Shown: positions 1-9,154, counted from the stretch's first letter. The stretch: 64,000 nt of DNA from Streptomyces sp. Je 1-369 (GCF_026810505.1 NZ_CP101750.1:124001-188000), one strand, 5' to 3'. Translations and numbers: made by a program. The notes: generated by a model from the letters alone, not told the origin.

Positions 1-1335
1 GGCTGCGGCCTGGGCCGATGCGGTATCCAGCAGGTCGCGGGCGGCGGCCTTGCCCAGCAGCGGCGCCAGGACGGCGGCGATCCGCTCGGAGACGATCAGG
101 CCGCCGGTCAGGGTGGTGTTGGCGCGCATCCGTGCGGCATCCACCCGCAGCCGGCCCACCAGCTCGGCGGCCTGGTGGGCCGCTCCCCCGGCCAGCCGCA
201 GCAGGGCGCGCAGCGGCTCCCACTCGGCGTGCCAGGCACCGGCCGAGCGCTCGTCCTCGCTCAGCATGCAGCCCAGCACGCCCGCCGCCAGCGGCGGGGC
301 CTGCAGCGCGGCGGAGCGGATGGCGGTGGCCAGTACGGGGTTCTGCTTGTGCGGCATCGCCGAGGACGCGCCGCGCCCGGCGGGCGCCGGCTCGCGCACC
401 TCGCCGACCTCGGTGCGGGTCAGCGACAGCACATCCACGGCGATCTTGCCCAGGGCGGCGCAGGTGAACGCGGCGCCCTGGGCCAGGTCGGCCACCGGGG
501 TGCGCAGCACGTGCCAGGGCAACAGCGGTGCGCGCAGCCCCACTTCGGCGGCGAAGGCCTCGGTGAGATCACGGGTATAGGCGGCGGGGTCGGTGCCCGG
601 GGCGTGGGCGAGGTAGCCGGCCAGGGTGCCGGCGGCCCCGCCGAGCTGGACGGGTGCCGCCGCGTCCAGGGCGGCGAGCCGGTCGGCGGCATCCAGTACG
701 AGGTGGCGCCAGCCCGCCGCCTTGCAGCCGAAGGTGGTGGGCACCGCGTGCAGGGCCAGGGTGCGCCCGGCCATCAGGGTGTCGCGGTGGGTATGGGCCA
801 GCGCGGCCAGCGCCTGCTCGGTACGGGCCAGATCGGCGCGGATCAGGCGCAGCGCCCGCCGGGCGACGAGCATGGCGGCCGTGTCGAAGATGTCCTGGCT
901 GGTGGAGCCGCGGTGCACGTAGGCGGCCGCGGCCGTGTCGCGGGCGGCCACCAGCGCGGTGAACTCCCGGACCAGGGCCACCACCGGGTTGGCGGACTGG
1001 CGGGCCCGGGCCGCCAGCGCCACCACGTCCAGCCGCTCCGCCCGCGCCGTCTCGGTGATCACCCGGGCGGCGGCCTCGGGCACCGTGCCAAGGCGCGCCT
1101 GGGCCCGGCTCAGCCCCGCCTCGGCATCGAGCATGGCCTGCAGCCACGCCCCGTCCCCCACCGCCCCCGCCACCGGCACCCCGGCCCACACGGGCGCAAG
1201 CAGCCCGGCATCCGGACCTGCCATGTCCGGTCCCGCCGTGTCCGGTCCCGCCATGTCCGGGCCCGCCATGTCCGGGCCCGCCGCGCCGGTTTTGGGCGGA
1301 GGCGGCGGGGTGGTGCTCGGCGGATCAGCGCTCAT
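1..1335 (-). CDS. CreD-like nitrosuccinate lyase (fumarase/aspartase superfamily), 3' end cut by window edge
   Basis: A minus-strand frame of about 445 codons opens at the ATG at 1335 and runs off the left edge. It carries the superfamily signature GRGASSAMPHKQNP and an upstream VHRGSTSQDIFDTA block, as in 3-carboxymuconate cycloisomerase and adenylosuccinate lyase. Because it follows a CreE-like flavoprotein, it is best read as a CreD-type lyase that splits nitrosuccinate to fumarate and nitrous acid. The N-terminus has an odd AGPDM repeat of about five units, encoded by 15-bp repeats near 1216-1280. A generic cycloisomerase is the alternative. The fold is clear from sequence; the nitrosuccinate role is inferred from the neighbour. 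Confidence 0.8.
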   Translation of the reverse strand, partial: MSADPPSTTPPPPPKTGAAGPDMAGPDMAGPDTAGPDMAGPDAGLLAPVWAGVPVAGAVGDGAWLQAMLDAEAGLSRAQARLGTVPEAAARVITETARAERLDVVALAARARQSANPVVALVREFTALVAARDTAAAAYVHRGSTSQDIFDTAAMLVARRALRLIRADLARTEQALAALAHTHRDTLMAGRTLALHAVPTTFGCKAAGWRHLVLDAADRLAALDAAAPVQLGGAAGTLAGYLAHAPGTDPAAYTRDLTEAFAAEVGLRAPLLPWHVLRTPVADLAQGAAFTCAALGKIAVDVLSLTRTEVGEVREPAPAGRGASSAMPHKQNPVLATAIRSAALQAPPLAAGVLGCMLSEDERSAGAWHAEWEPLRALLRLAGGAAHQAAELVGRLRVDAARMRANTTLTGGLIVSERIAAVLAPLLGKAAARDLLDTASAQAAA

Positions 1336-2109
1336 GGGTGGCTCCTTGTTCCTGTTCTGTACGGGGGTCCGGCCTCGGCGCAACTCCCGCGTACTGGGGG
1401 GGCTGGTTGCCGCCGGGGTGGAGGGTCGACGGGGCCCCGGGGGGGGCGGGCGTGACGGCCGGACGGCCGGTCGGACGGTCGTGACGGGTCGGGCGGCCGG
1501 TCGGACGGACGTGACGGGTCGGGCGGCCGGTCGGACGGTCGGTCGGTCGGACGGTCGGTCGGTCGGACGGGTCAGGCGGACGGCGGAGGCCGTGGCGGGC
1601 TCCCCCCGCCCGGCCTCGGGGCGGCTGCGCCCGCTTGCGGCTGGGCGGTTGCCGCCGAGTCGTGGCGCGGCAGGCGGACGGGCAGCGGACTCGCGCCACC
1701 CCAGGCCCGGACGGCACGGTCTCAGCTCGCCTCCTGCTCCGGGCGGCCGGCTGTCGCCCCACGGGGCAACGGGGGCAGGCGGACGGGCGGCGAACATGGT
1801 GGGCTCCCCCACCCGGCTCCGACTCAACGCCCCCCTGCGGTTGGGGCGTTGCCGCCGCGTCGGGGAGACGGCGCGGCAGGCGGGCGGGTGGACGACGCGC
1901 GCTGCTCCCTGTCCGGGCGGCCCCGGGTCCCGGTTCGGCTCCCGCCCCCGGCCGGTCGGCAGGCGAGGTGGCGGCAGGCGCGGGGCGTGGTGGCCCGGGC
2001 CAAGAGGGGGCCCCGGTCCGGGGCACCCTCTCCCCGGCGCGTGGCTGATGCCCGGGGGTGGGCGGGCATGGCAGGCCCGGCTCGAGGGCGAGCCCCGTAC
2101 CGGGAAAAC
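1336..2109. other. Long non-coding spacer with short direct repeats
   Basis: No convincing gene lies between the lyase start and the 98-bp array. Around 1450-1575 the sequence is a stutter of the octamer GGACGGTC and relatives (CGGTCGGA, GTGACGGGTCGGGCGGCC). Long open frames here result from extreme GC content and lack recognisable domains. Confidence 0.7.
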
Positions 2110-2640
2110 TTCCGCCCACCGACCCATGGTTGGCGCCGGGAGGGAGGCGGGTGCGGTGACGGGCAGGCAGGTAGTCCTGGTCCGGAGAGCCCCGGACCCA
2201 GGAGCAAACACCGCCCATCGAACCATGGTTGACGCCGAGAGGGTGCAGGCGCGGTGACGGGCAGGCAGGTAGTCCTGGACCGGTGAACCCCGGACCCAGG
2301 AGCAAACACCGCCCACCGACCCATGGTTGACGCCGAGAGGGTGCAGGCGCGGTGACAGGTGGGCAGGTGGGCCTGGACCGGTGAACCCCGGGCCCGGGAG
2401 CAAACACCGCCCACCGACCCACGGTTGACGCCGAGAGGGCGCGGGCGCGGTGACGGGCAGGCAGGTAGTCCTGGACCGGTGAGCCCTGGGCCCGGGAGCA
2501 AATACCGCCCACCGGCCCATGGTTGGCTCCGGCAGGGGGGGCGGGCGCGGTGACAGGTGGGCAGGTGGTCCTGGACCGGAGAGCCCCGGGCCCAGGAGCA
2601 AACCCCGACCACCGACCCATGGTTGACGCCGGGAGGGGGC
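2110..2640. repeat. Tandem array of about 98-bp repeats, 5.5 copies
   Basis: The marker CATGGTTG (once CACGGTTG) recurs at about 2125, 2224, 2322, 2420, 2518 and 2618, a period of 98-100 bp. Each unit also carries blocks similar to GGTGACGGGCAGGCAGG, CCTGGACCGG and GGAGCAAACACCGCCCACC. The array lies between two genes that should act together (CreE-like and CreD-like), so it either adds a long intercistronic spacer or hosts a separate promoter for the lyase. Confidence 0.9.
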
Positions 2641-2673
2641 GGGTGTGGCGGGCGGTGGGTGGCGTGGTGTGGG

Positions 2674-4743
2674 TCAGGTTTCTGCTCGGTCGGGCAGGGG
2701 CGTCCCGGGAGCGGGGTCGGTCGGGTACGGGGCCGGGGCCGGGTGGGGGGTCGGGGTGGTGGTGGGCCGGGAGGTGGCGGGGGTGGTGGTGGGCCGGAGT
2801 GTGGCGGGTGCGGGGGTGGGGTGGGGCGGGTGGTGCAGGGCCGCGCGGGCGATCGCGTCCGCGTCGGTGAGGGTCACCGAGTTGACGCCGGGGCGGATGC
2901 CCGCGGCCGTCACCCAGTGCACCGCTTCGGTGGGCACCCCGAAGGCGTAGCGGTGCGGGTGCGGGCGGCCCGCCGCGTCGATCAGGCGGAAGGGGCGCGG
3001 TGTGACGGCCAGCCCGTCGCTGTCGAAGGGCTGTACGCCGCGGGTGCGGATGCGGTGGGCGGTGCACTGGCCGGTGGCCAGCAGGTGGCGCAGCAGCCGG
3101 TCCTCGGTGCGGCGCAGCGTGATCGCGGGCAGCCGGGCCTCGACGACCGCGTCCACCTCCCGCGCCGAGTCGGGCACCAGCGGGGAGGCGGCGGTGCAGC
3201 GGCCGTGCTCCACCTGCACGCGCAGGCCGGGGCCGATCACGTCCAGCACCCCGGCCTCGATCAGCGCGGTCATCTCCTCCACCCGGCGGGCCGGCGGGCC
3301 GATCGACAGGTGCGCGTTGAGCGGCGTGTACCAGCCGTCCAGGTCGGTGCGGTGGGAGTCGCCGTCCAGGCCGCCGTGGTCGACGGCCAGGCGGATCTCG
3401 TTGCGCAGGTCCCGCAGTACGTCCAGGGCCGCCTTGAGGGGCCCGCTGACGTTGCCCGCCCGCGCCTCGGCCACGTCCTGGCGCAGCTGGTCCAGGAGCC
3501 AGCCGGTGAAGTCGTGCGGGCCGGTGAACTCCCGGTCGCGCCAGGGGCGGGCCAGCAGCTCCCAGTCCAGGCGGTCCTTCTCGCCGATGCCGTACTCCTC
3601 CAGCACCGCCCGCAGGTGCCGCTCCCCCGGCGGGGCGGCCAGGCAGGCGGCCTCCAGCTGCCGGGCCGGCAGCGCCTCGCCGCGCGAGCGCAGCAAGGTG
3701 GCGTAGTAGACGGCCTCCGCCTCCCGGGCGATCAGCGGCCACACATCGCGCCGGAAGTCCAGGCCGCCCACGGCGTGTTCGCGGCGCAGCACGGCGATGC
3801 GCCCGGCGGTGAGCAGGCGCGGCTCGTGGCGGCCGTGCGGGCCCTTCTCGTTCTCGCCGCGCGCCTGGTAGGGAACGCCGCGCCGCGATCCCGCGTACAG
3901 CTGCGGCTCGCGGCCCGAGGCCTGGTAGTACAGCCGGCCACCGCGGCGGGTGAAGGTGCCGCCGCGGCCGGCGGTGAGCCGGGCCAGGTAGTCGAAGAAG
4001 TTCAGGCCCAGGCCGCGCAGCAGCACCCGCATGCCCGGCGCCAGCGCGCGCAGGTCCACATCGGCGGGGTTGGCCGGCGCCAGGTGGGGCAGCCCCGCGG
4101 CGCGGGCGCGGCCGGCGAAGGCCCGCTCCCCCGCGTCCGCGCCGGCCGGCAGGTGGCCCTGGCACAGGATGACCGCGTCCAGTCCGCCGAGCACCGTGCC
4201 GTCCGCCAGCCGCACCCGCTGCCGCCCGCCACCGGACGGCCCCGTACCTGTGGGGGGTTCGTCGTCCAGCGCGACGGCCAGGCCGCGGTGGAAGGTGACA
4301 CGCACCCGGGCGGGCGCGCCGCGCACCACGCGCCGGCACACCCAGCGCAGGTAGTGGCCGTAAAAGGCGCGGGTGGGATACGTGTCGGGGCCCAGCGCGC
4401 GGGCCTGGGCCACCACCTCCTGCGGGTAGGCGTCGCCGAGCTGCCCGGCGGCCAGCGCGAGGGCCCACTCGTGCAGGCTGGGCCCCGGCTCCAGCGGCCC
4501 CGCAAGGTCGACGCTGGCATCGGTGAACACCGAGATCTGGCCGGCCACGGTGTTCATGAGCAGGTGCGGGGACTGGTCGGTGCGCCACACCCGGCCGGGG
4601 CCGGGCGGGCAGGGGTCGATCACATGGATGCGGAGGGGGCCGTCCTGCGGCCGCAGGCGGGCGTTGGCGCACAGGCGCTCGAGTACGGACAGGCCGCGCG
4701 GTCCGGCACCTACCACGCACACCGTGCGGGGGCTCGCTGTCAT
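2674..4743 (-). CDS. CreE-like FAD-dependent aspartate N-oxygenase (nitrosuccinate-forming)
   Basis: The 689-residue protein starts with a dinucleotide-binding motif, VCVVGAGPRGLSVLERL, and has the layout of the FAD/NAD(P)-binding family that includes CreE (cremeomycin) and FzmM (fosfazinomycin). Those enzymes oxidise the amino group of L-aspartate in steps to nitrosuccinate, from which the partner lyase releases nitrous acid. The lyase-type gene follows downstream on the same strand, which supports the pairing. The last 60 or so residues are a Thr/Pro-rich tail of low complexity that probably is not catalytic. The ATG at 4743 has only a weak ribosome binding site. An uncharacterised flavoprotein is the alternative. 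Confidence 0.78.
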   Translation of the reverse strand: MTASPRTVCVVGAGPRGLSVLERLCANARLRPQDGPLRIHVIDPCPPGPGRVWRTDQSPHLLMNTVAGQISVFTDASVDLAGPLEPGPSLHEWALALAAGQLGDAYPQEVVAQARALGPDTYPTRAFYGHYLRWVCRRVVRGAPARVRVTFHRGLAVALDDEPPTGTGPSGGGRQRVRLADGTVLGGLDAVILCQGHLPAGADAGERAFAGRARAAGLPHLAPANPADVDLRALAPGMRVLLRGLGLNFFDYLARLTAGRGGTFTRRGGRLYYQASGREPQLYAGSRRGVPYQARGENEKGPHGRHEPRLLTAGRIAVLRREHAVGGLDFRRDVWPLIAREAEAVYYATLLRSRGEALPARQLEAACLAAPPGERHLRAVLEEYGIGEKDRLDWELLARPWRDREFTGPHDFTGWLLDQLRQDVAEARAGNVSGPLKAALDVLRDLRNEIRLAVDHGGLDGDSHRTDLDGWYTPLNAHLSIGPPARRVEEMTALIEAGVLDVIGPGLRVQVEHGRCTAASPLVPDSAREVDAVVEARLPAITLRRTEDRLLRHLLATGQCTAHRIRTRGVQPFDSDGLAVTPRPFRLIDAAGRPHPHRYAFGVPTEAVHWVTAAGIRPGVNSVTLTDADAIARAALHHPPHPTPAPATLRPTTTPATSRPTTTPTPHPAPAPYPTDPAPGTPLPDRAET

Positions 4744-5098
4744 GTCTACCGTTTCTGCTGGTCACGCAACGGGGCGAGGACCACGGGACACCGCGCGGGC
4801 CGCCGCCCCTGAAGCGGGGTGGCAGGACTGCGGGGCCGGGTCCGGGCCTGGCGCCGAGCCGGGCTCGGCGGCAGGCGTGCGCACGCCCCGCCGGCCCGGG
4901 CAGACCTCACCCCTGGGCGGCGGACCACACCCGGCACGCCGGATGGGCGGCGGGAGGGTGTGGGCGTACGGCGGCGCGTGCGGGAGGGGAAGACGGGCGG
5001 CGGGGGCGGCGGCGGGCGGTGTGCCGCGCCGCGGGTGCTCCCCGCGCGTCCCTCCTGCGCCGGCCGTCAGCCGCTGTCGCGGGGCGGACGGTAGCCGT
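4744..5098. other. Spacer upstream of the CreE-like gene
   Basis: GC-rich non-coding sequence between the oxygenase start and a possible small ORF. It should contain the promoter of the CreE-like gene if the small ORF is not co-transcribed; no clear -10/-35 pair was seen. Confidence 0.5.
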
Positions 5099-5308
5099 TC
5101 ACCATGCGCGCCGGGTCGGCCCCGCGGCCGCACGGCCGCCTCCCCCGCGCGTCAGCAGAAACAGAACCGGATCATCGCCGAAGGGGCGGGGGCCGGTGCA
5201 AGGGCGGGCGGACACAGCGGAGCCGGGACCGGTGCCGGTCCCGGTGCCGGTCCCGGTGCCGGGGGCAGTGCCGGGGCCAAGGGCGTACACGGTGCTGGCG
5301 GTGTTCAT
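5099..5308 (-). CDS. Possible 69-residue small ORF with Gly-Thr repeat
   Basis: The ATG at 5308 is preceded at good spacing by GAGAGGAG, a strong Shine-Dalgarno match, which is why this short frame is listed. The product begins MNTASTVYALGPG, contains a Gly-Thr/Gly-Pro run encoded by repeats of GGTGCCGGTCCC, and ends in an Arg/Gly-rich stretch. It lies between mevalonate kinase and the CreE-like gene in the same orientation. No family was recognised, and it could be a chance frame. Confidence 0.3.
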   Translation of the reverse strand: MNTASTVYALGPGTAPGTGTGTGTGTGPGSAVSARPCTGPRPFGDDPVLFLLTRGGGGRAAAGPTRRAW

Positions 5309-5335
5309 GTGCCTGCTCCTCTCGCCTGTCCGTAC

Positions 5336-5404
5336 ACGGATACGTGGATGGTGCCGGGATACGTGGATGGTGCGGGGATGGTGCCGGGATACGTGGATGG
5401 TGCC
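5336..5404. repeat. Short tandem repeat, GGATACGTGGATGGTGC units
   Basis: Three full copies and one partial copy of a roughly 17-19 bp unit (GGATACGTGGATGGTGC) stand between mevalonate kinase and the small ORF. No function is evident. Confidence 0.8.
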
Positions 5405-5465
5405 GCCGGGTACCGCCGGGTGACGCCGGGGGTGGATGCCGGGGGTCAGGAAGCGGTGCGGGGGG

Positions 5466-6518
5466 TCAGGAGGTGGCGCGGGGGCCGCCGGTGCGGCGGG
5501 CCGTCAGCGGCAGGACCCAGGTCTGCTGCGCGCCGGCCGCGTGGAGGCGGCGGGTGACGGCGCCGGCCTGGTCGCAGGGGACCAGCGCGATCATGCAGCC
5601 GCCGAGCCCGCCCCCGGTGATCTTGGCGCCGAGGCTGCCCGCGGCCAGCGCCGCCTCGACCAGCGCGTCGATGCGCTCGGTGCTCAGCCGGGCCTCGCGC
5701 AGCAGGTGGTGATAGGCCGTCAGGTAGGGGCCGAGGTCGTCGGGGGTGTCCTGGGCCAGGGCGTGGCGGGCCCGGTCGGTCAGCAGGGCGGCGCGGCGCA
5801 GGAAGTGGTGCCGGCTGCCGGGGTGGCGGGTGAAGCCGTCACGCAGCCGGGTCACCGCGTCCTTGGTACGGCCCACCTCGCCGCTGTCGGCCACGATGAA
5901 CAGCCCTTCGCAGCCCACCTCCAGGTCCTGGGCGGCTCCCTGCTGGAACAGCAGCGGGCCGGGCGCGCCCACGGCGGTGGCATCGACGCCGCTGGCCCGG
6001 CCGTGGGCCACGTTCTCGGCGCTCTGCACCAGGTCGAAGACCGTGCGCGCATCGACCTCGCGGCCAAAGAGGTCGGCCAGGGCCAGGACCACGGCGCGGG
6101 CGCACGCGGCGCTGGAGCCCAGGCCGCGGCCGGGCGGGATCGCGCAGTCCAGGATCACCTCCAGGTGCACGTCCGCGGCCACGTCCATGGCGGTACGGAA
6201 CTCCGCGGCCAGCTGCCGCAGCCCGTCGGAGGCCTCGGTGGCCACCGGCCGGGAGGGGGAGCCGGTCATCGTCAGGGACACCCCGCCGGCGGCGGCGGGG
6301 CCCGGCGCGGACCAGCCGGCGCTGGCCGTGACCGCCAGCTGCGGCACCGGCAGTGCCAGGGCGGGCGCCCCGTACACCACGGCGTGCTCGCCCAGCAGGA
6401 TCGTCTTGGCGTGGGCGCGGCCGACCCCGACCGTGCGGGCCCGGCGGGCGGCGGGGGCGGCGTCCGGGGCCGGGGCCGGTGGTGTCAACGCGCTCAGCTC
6501 CCCTGGTGTTTTCCGCAT
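5466..6518 (-). CDS. mvk: Mevalonate kinase
   Basis: GHMP-kinase fold of 350 residues that phosphorylates (R)-mevalonate with ATP. All three GHMP motifs are visible: KTILLGEHAVVYG near residues 38-50, PPGRGLGSSAA in the ATP-binding loop, and KITGGGLGGCM near the C-terminus. The frame stays open upstream of the chosen ATG (6518), but the extension does not resemble the family. Streptomyces normally makes isoprenoids by the MEP route; a mevalonate pathway gene usually marks a terpenoid or meroterpenoid cluster. The other mevalonate genes are not in the window and may lie left of it. Confidence 0.93.
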   Translation of the reverse strand: MRKTPGELSALTPPAPAPDAAPAARRARTVGVGRAHAKTILLGEHAVVYGAPALALPVPQLAVTASAGWSAPGPAAAGGVSLTMTGSPSRPVATEASDGLRQLAAEFRTAMDVAADVHLEVILDCAIPPGRGLGSSAACARAVVLALADLFGREVDARTVFDLVQSAENVAHGRASGVDATAVGAPGPLLFQQGAAQDLEVGCEGLFIVADSGEVGRTKDAVTRLRDGFTRHPGSRHHFLRRAALLTDRARHALAQDTPDDLGPYLTAYHHLLREARLSTERIDALVEAALAAGSLGAKITGGGLGGCMIALVPCDQAGAVTRRLHAAGAQQTWVLPLTARRTGGPRATS

Positions 6519-6724
6519 GGAGATCGCATCGTCCAGACTTCTCGGAAGGAATGAGGAAACGCAGACGTACGACGGGTACGTAAAAGGCGTAGCAGGGCGC
6601 AGCGGTAAGGCCCGTCCGGTGCTGCGCCGTGCCGATCCGGCTGCCGGTCCGGTCCGGGGGCGTATTCGCCTCACCGGTTGCGGATACGGGGCGCCCCGGC
6701 CCAATCCCCCGCCGCGGCAGGGTA

Positions 6725-6810
6725 TTTGGGCAGGGTGGATGCACCGGAATAGTGACACGCGGGATGAGGCTGCGCCTAGGGCGCGTGGGGGTGGTGTGGG
6801 TCACGTGAGG
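6725..6810. promoter_or_regulatory. Conserved upstream element shared with the THN synthase side
   Basis: TTTGGGCAGGG (6725-6735) and GGAATAGTGACACG (6746-6759) recur with the same 23-bp offset at 27864-27900. A TCACGTGA palindrome follows at about 6801, and the second locus has AGTGAC-N4-GTCACT in the equivalent place. On the minus strand the element lies about 230 bp upstream of mevalonate kinase. It is a candidate promoter or operator for a pathway regulator such as a SARP; which factor binds is not visible. Confidence 0.55.
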
Positions 6811-6811
6811 C

Positions 6812-6859
6812 TGAAAAGCCCGTACCGCCCCCGGGGCAGGACCCGGGGGCGGTACGGGC
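6812..6859 (-). terminator. Rho-independent terminator of the MFS-side transcript
   Basis: A perfect 18-bp inverted repeat (6818-6835 with 6842-6859, loop of 6 nt) is followed on the minus strand by TTTTCAG. It lies about 100 bp past the MFS stop codon, so it should end the long right-hand minus-strand transcript before mevalonate kinase. Confidence 0.88.
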
Positions 6860-6906
6860 AGAACAAACCGTCGGCCATCGGCCGCCGAAAGGCGTTATGG
6901 CAGCAC

Positions 6907-6963
6907 GGTGTTACGGCATTGCGGTGTTACGGCATTGCGGTGTGACGGCATTGCGGTGTTACG
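6907..6963. repeat. 16-bp tandem repeat overlapping the MFS stop codon
   Basis: GGTGTTACGGCATTGC occurs three times (third copy with one change) plus a 9-bp partial copy. The TAA stop of the exporter gene (6959-6961) lies inside the last copy, so the array has grown directly from the 3' end of the gene. Confidence 0.9.
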
Positions 6964-8485
6964 AGGAGACGCCGGTGGCGGCGGGCTTGTCGGCCGCTTC
7001 CGCGTCGGGCTCCGCCTCGGCCTCGGCGAGCACGTTGCGCGGCACCGCGTCCACCTTCTGCATCAGGACGACGACGAGCACCGCGGCGACGGCCACCAGG
7101 ATGGCGCCGACCTGGAAGGCCCGCGAGGTTCCGTCGGACTGTGCGACGGTGGGGATGACGCCGTCGCCGATGTGGTCGGTGGTGTAGCGGATGGCCAGCG
7201 GCACCAGGGTGGCCAGGCCGAGCGCGCCGCCGATCTGCTGCATGGCGGTCTGCACGCCGGAGGCCAGGCCGGAGTCCTTGCCGGTGACCTGGTAGAGCGC
7301 GCCGTTGACCAGGGCCGGGTAGCACATGGCGCTGAACAGGCCGAAGACGATCATGCCGGGCAGGACGCCGTTGAGGTAGGTGGAGTCGGACTCCAGGGTG
7401 GAGGCGACGACCAGGCCCGCGGCCGCGCCGCCGAAGCCGATGGCCAGGACCGCCTTGACGCCGATGCGGGGCATCAGGCCGGAGGCGGCGCCCATGCCGG
7501 CGCCCATCGCGAAGGCCAGCGGCACCACGGCCATGCCCGACTTGATCGCGGAGTACTCGAGGACGTCCTGCATGTACATGATCAGCAGGAAGGCGTAGCA
7601 GTGGAAGCTGGCCAGCAGCGCCAGGGTCACCACGTTGGAGGTGACGCGGGTGCGGTTGGTGAAGAAGCGGATGGGCACCATCGGGTCGGGGGTGCGCGTC
7701 TCCCAGACGGCCGCCAGGAGCAGCACGGCGATGCCGCCGAGCAGCGGGATCAGCACGGTCGAGGAGCCCCAGGAGTGGTCGGCGGCCTTGATCAGGCCGT
7801 ACACGACGGCGACCAGGCCGCCGGTGATGGACAGCGCGCCGACGACGTCGACACGGCGGCCCTCGCGCTCCATGCGGCTCTCGGGCATGACCTTGGGCAC
7901 CAGGATCAGCGCGGCGAGGGCGATGGGGATGTTGATGTAGAAGATCCAGCGCCAGTCGACGTATTCGGTCAGGGCGCCGGAGACGACCGAGCCGATTACG
8001 CCGCCCAGGGCGGCGGTGCCGCCCCATACGCCCAGCGCCTTCATCCGCTCCTTGGCGTCGGGGAACAGCACGGGGATCATGCCGAGCGCGGCCGGGCCGC
8101 ACAGCGCCTCGCCCAGGCCCTGGACGAAGCGGCTGGAGACCAGCATGCCGGAGGACATCGCGGCGCCGCAGGTGGCCGAGGCGACACCGAAGAAGATGAC
8201 GCCGACCATGAAGATCTTGCGGCGGCCGTACATGTCGGCCAATCGGCCGCCCAGGAGCAGGAATCCGCCGGCCATCAGCACATAGCCGTTGATGACCCAG
8301 GCGAGGTCGCCCTCGGTGGAGAAGGTCAGATCGCTCCTGATTTCGGGAAGCGCGACGAGCACAATCGTGACGTCCATGACGAGCATGAACTGAATGGCGG
8401 CCAAAATGGCCAGCGCTTTCCAGCGCCGCGGGTCGCCGACGGGGGCTTCCGCCCCGCCCGTGGACTCTTTGTCGAGAGTACTCAT
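6959..8485 (-). CDS. MFS drug/proton antiporter, DHA2 (EmrB/QacA) type
   Basis: The 508-residue protein has the 14-helix DHA2 pattern. The first helix is ALAILAAIQFMLVMDVTIV, motif A is GGRLADMYGRRK after helix 2, and motif C-like Gly-rich helices (GGTAALGGVIGSVVSG) follow. It probably exports the cluster product or protects against it. It is the last gene of the right-hand minus-strand group, ahead of a strong terminator. The C-terminus ends in an acidic Ala/Glu-rich tail. The substrate cannot be read from sequence. Confidence 0.92.
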   Translation of the reverse strand: MSTLDKESTGGAEAPVGDPRRWKALAILAAIQFMLVMDVTIVLVALPEIRSDLTFSTEGDLAWVINGYVLMAGGFLLLGGRLADMYGRRKIFMVGVIFFGVASATCGAAMSSGMLVSSRFVQGLGEALCGPAALGMIPVLFPDAKERMKALGVWGGTAALGGVIGSVVSGALTEYVDWRWIFYINIPIALAALILVPKVMPESRMEREGRRVDVVGALSITGGLVAVVYGLIKAADHSWGSSTVLIPLLGGIAVLLLAAVWETRTPDPMVPIRFFTNRTRVTSNVVTLALLASFHCYAFLLIMYMQDVLEYSAIKSGMAVVPLAFAMGAGMGAASGLMPRIGVKAVLAIGFGGAAAGLVVASTLESDSTYLNGVLPGMIVFGLFSAMCYPALVNGALYQVTGKDSGLASGVQTAMQQIGGALGLATLVPLAIRYTTDHIGDGVIPTVAQSDGTSRAFQVGAILVAVAAVLVVVLMQKVDAVPRNVLAEAEAEPDAEAADKPAATGVSS

Positions 8486-8686
8486 GGCCTGATTACTTCC
8501 TCCGAATAAGTGCGACCCAAGAAGGCCGTCCGCGCGGACATTCCGGCCGGCGCCGGTGAGTGGCCCGCGCCCGCGGTGCGCGGGTTGGCGCCGTCTCCAC
8601 CGGTACGACGATGCAGCCCTCCGGAATGTGAGGGGGAGTTCGCGATTCCGCCCCCGCCGGGGGGGGGCGGGGCGGTGCGGGCGGGG

Positions 8687-9154
8687 TCAGCCGGTCAGGT
8701 AGCGCTGGATGGTGGGCGAGACGAGGGCGACGACGTCGTCGACGGAGGCGGAGGCGATCGGCTCCAGCTTCACGACGTAGCGCAGCACGGCCACGCCCCA
8801 CACCTGGGCCTGGGCGGCGTTGATGTTCATCGGCGGCACGCCGAGCGCCCTGGCCACCTCCTCGAAGTCCTTGGGGGGTTGTCCGTCGTCGAGGGAGGCG
8901 GCCAGCTGCTGGAAGATCTGGCGGGACATGAAGTCGCGCATCTGCGCGGCGCCCTGGTCGTCGGCGAACACGGCGCTGAAGGCGCCCAGGAGCTGCGGGC
9001 GGGCCTGGGGGTCCTCCCATTTGGACAGGGCGGCCCGCAGCAGGCCCTCGGCGAGCCGGCCGCGTTCGCCGGTGAGCGAGGCCGCTCCGGCCTCGGCGAG
9101 GGCGTCCCCGATGTCGCTCAGGGCGTTGGGGCCTTCGGCGGCGGCTGTGGACAT
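8687..9154 (-). CDS. TetR ligand-binding-domain-only protein (no HTH)
   Basis: The 155-residue product aligns in pattern with the C-terminal domain of TetR/AcrR regulators: LLRAALSKWEDPQARPQLL, then RYVVKLEPIASASVDDVVALV, ending PTIQRYLTG. No helix-turn-helix precedes it. The ATG at 9154 has a near-perfect AGGAGGAG ribosome binding site, so this is a complete short gene and not a truncation artefact. It lies between the SAM-cycle genes and the exporter. It could be a ligand-binding partner or anti-repressor, or a TetR-type domain recruited for a binding or catalytic job. Function unknown. Confidence 0.8.
   Translation of the reverse strand: MSTAAAEGPNALSDIGDALAEAGAASLTGERGRLAEGLLRAALSKWEDPQARPQLLGAFSAVFADDQGAAQMRDFMSRQIFQQLAASLDDGQPPKDFEEVARALGVPPMNINAAQAQVWGVAVLRYVVKLEPIASASVDDVVALVSPTIQRYLTG

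Noticed and set aside
935..2257. Long plus-strand open frames opposite the lyase and in the repeat region
   Set aside because: They are antisense or repeat-derived, rich in Arg/Gly/Ala, have no domains, and reflect the very high GC content.
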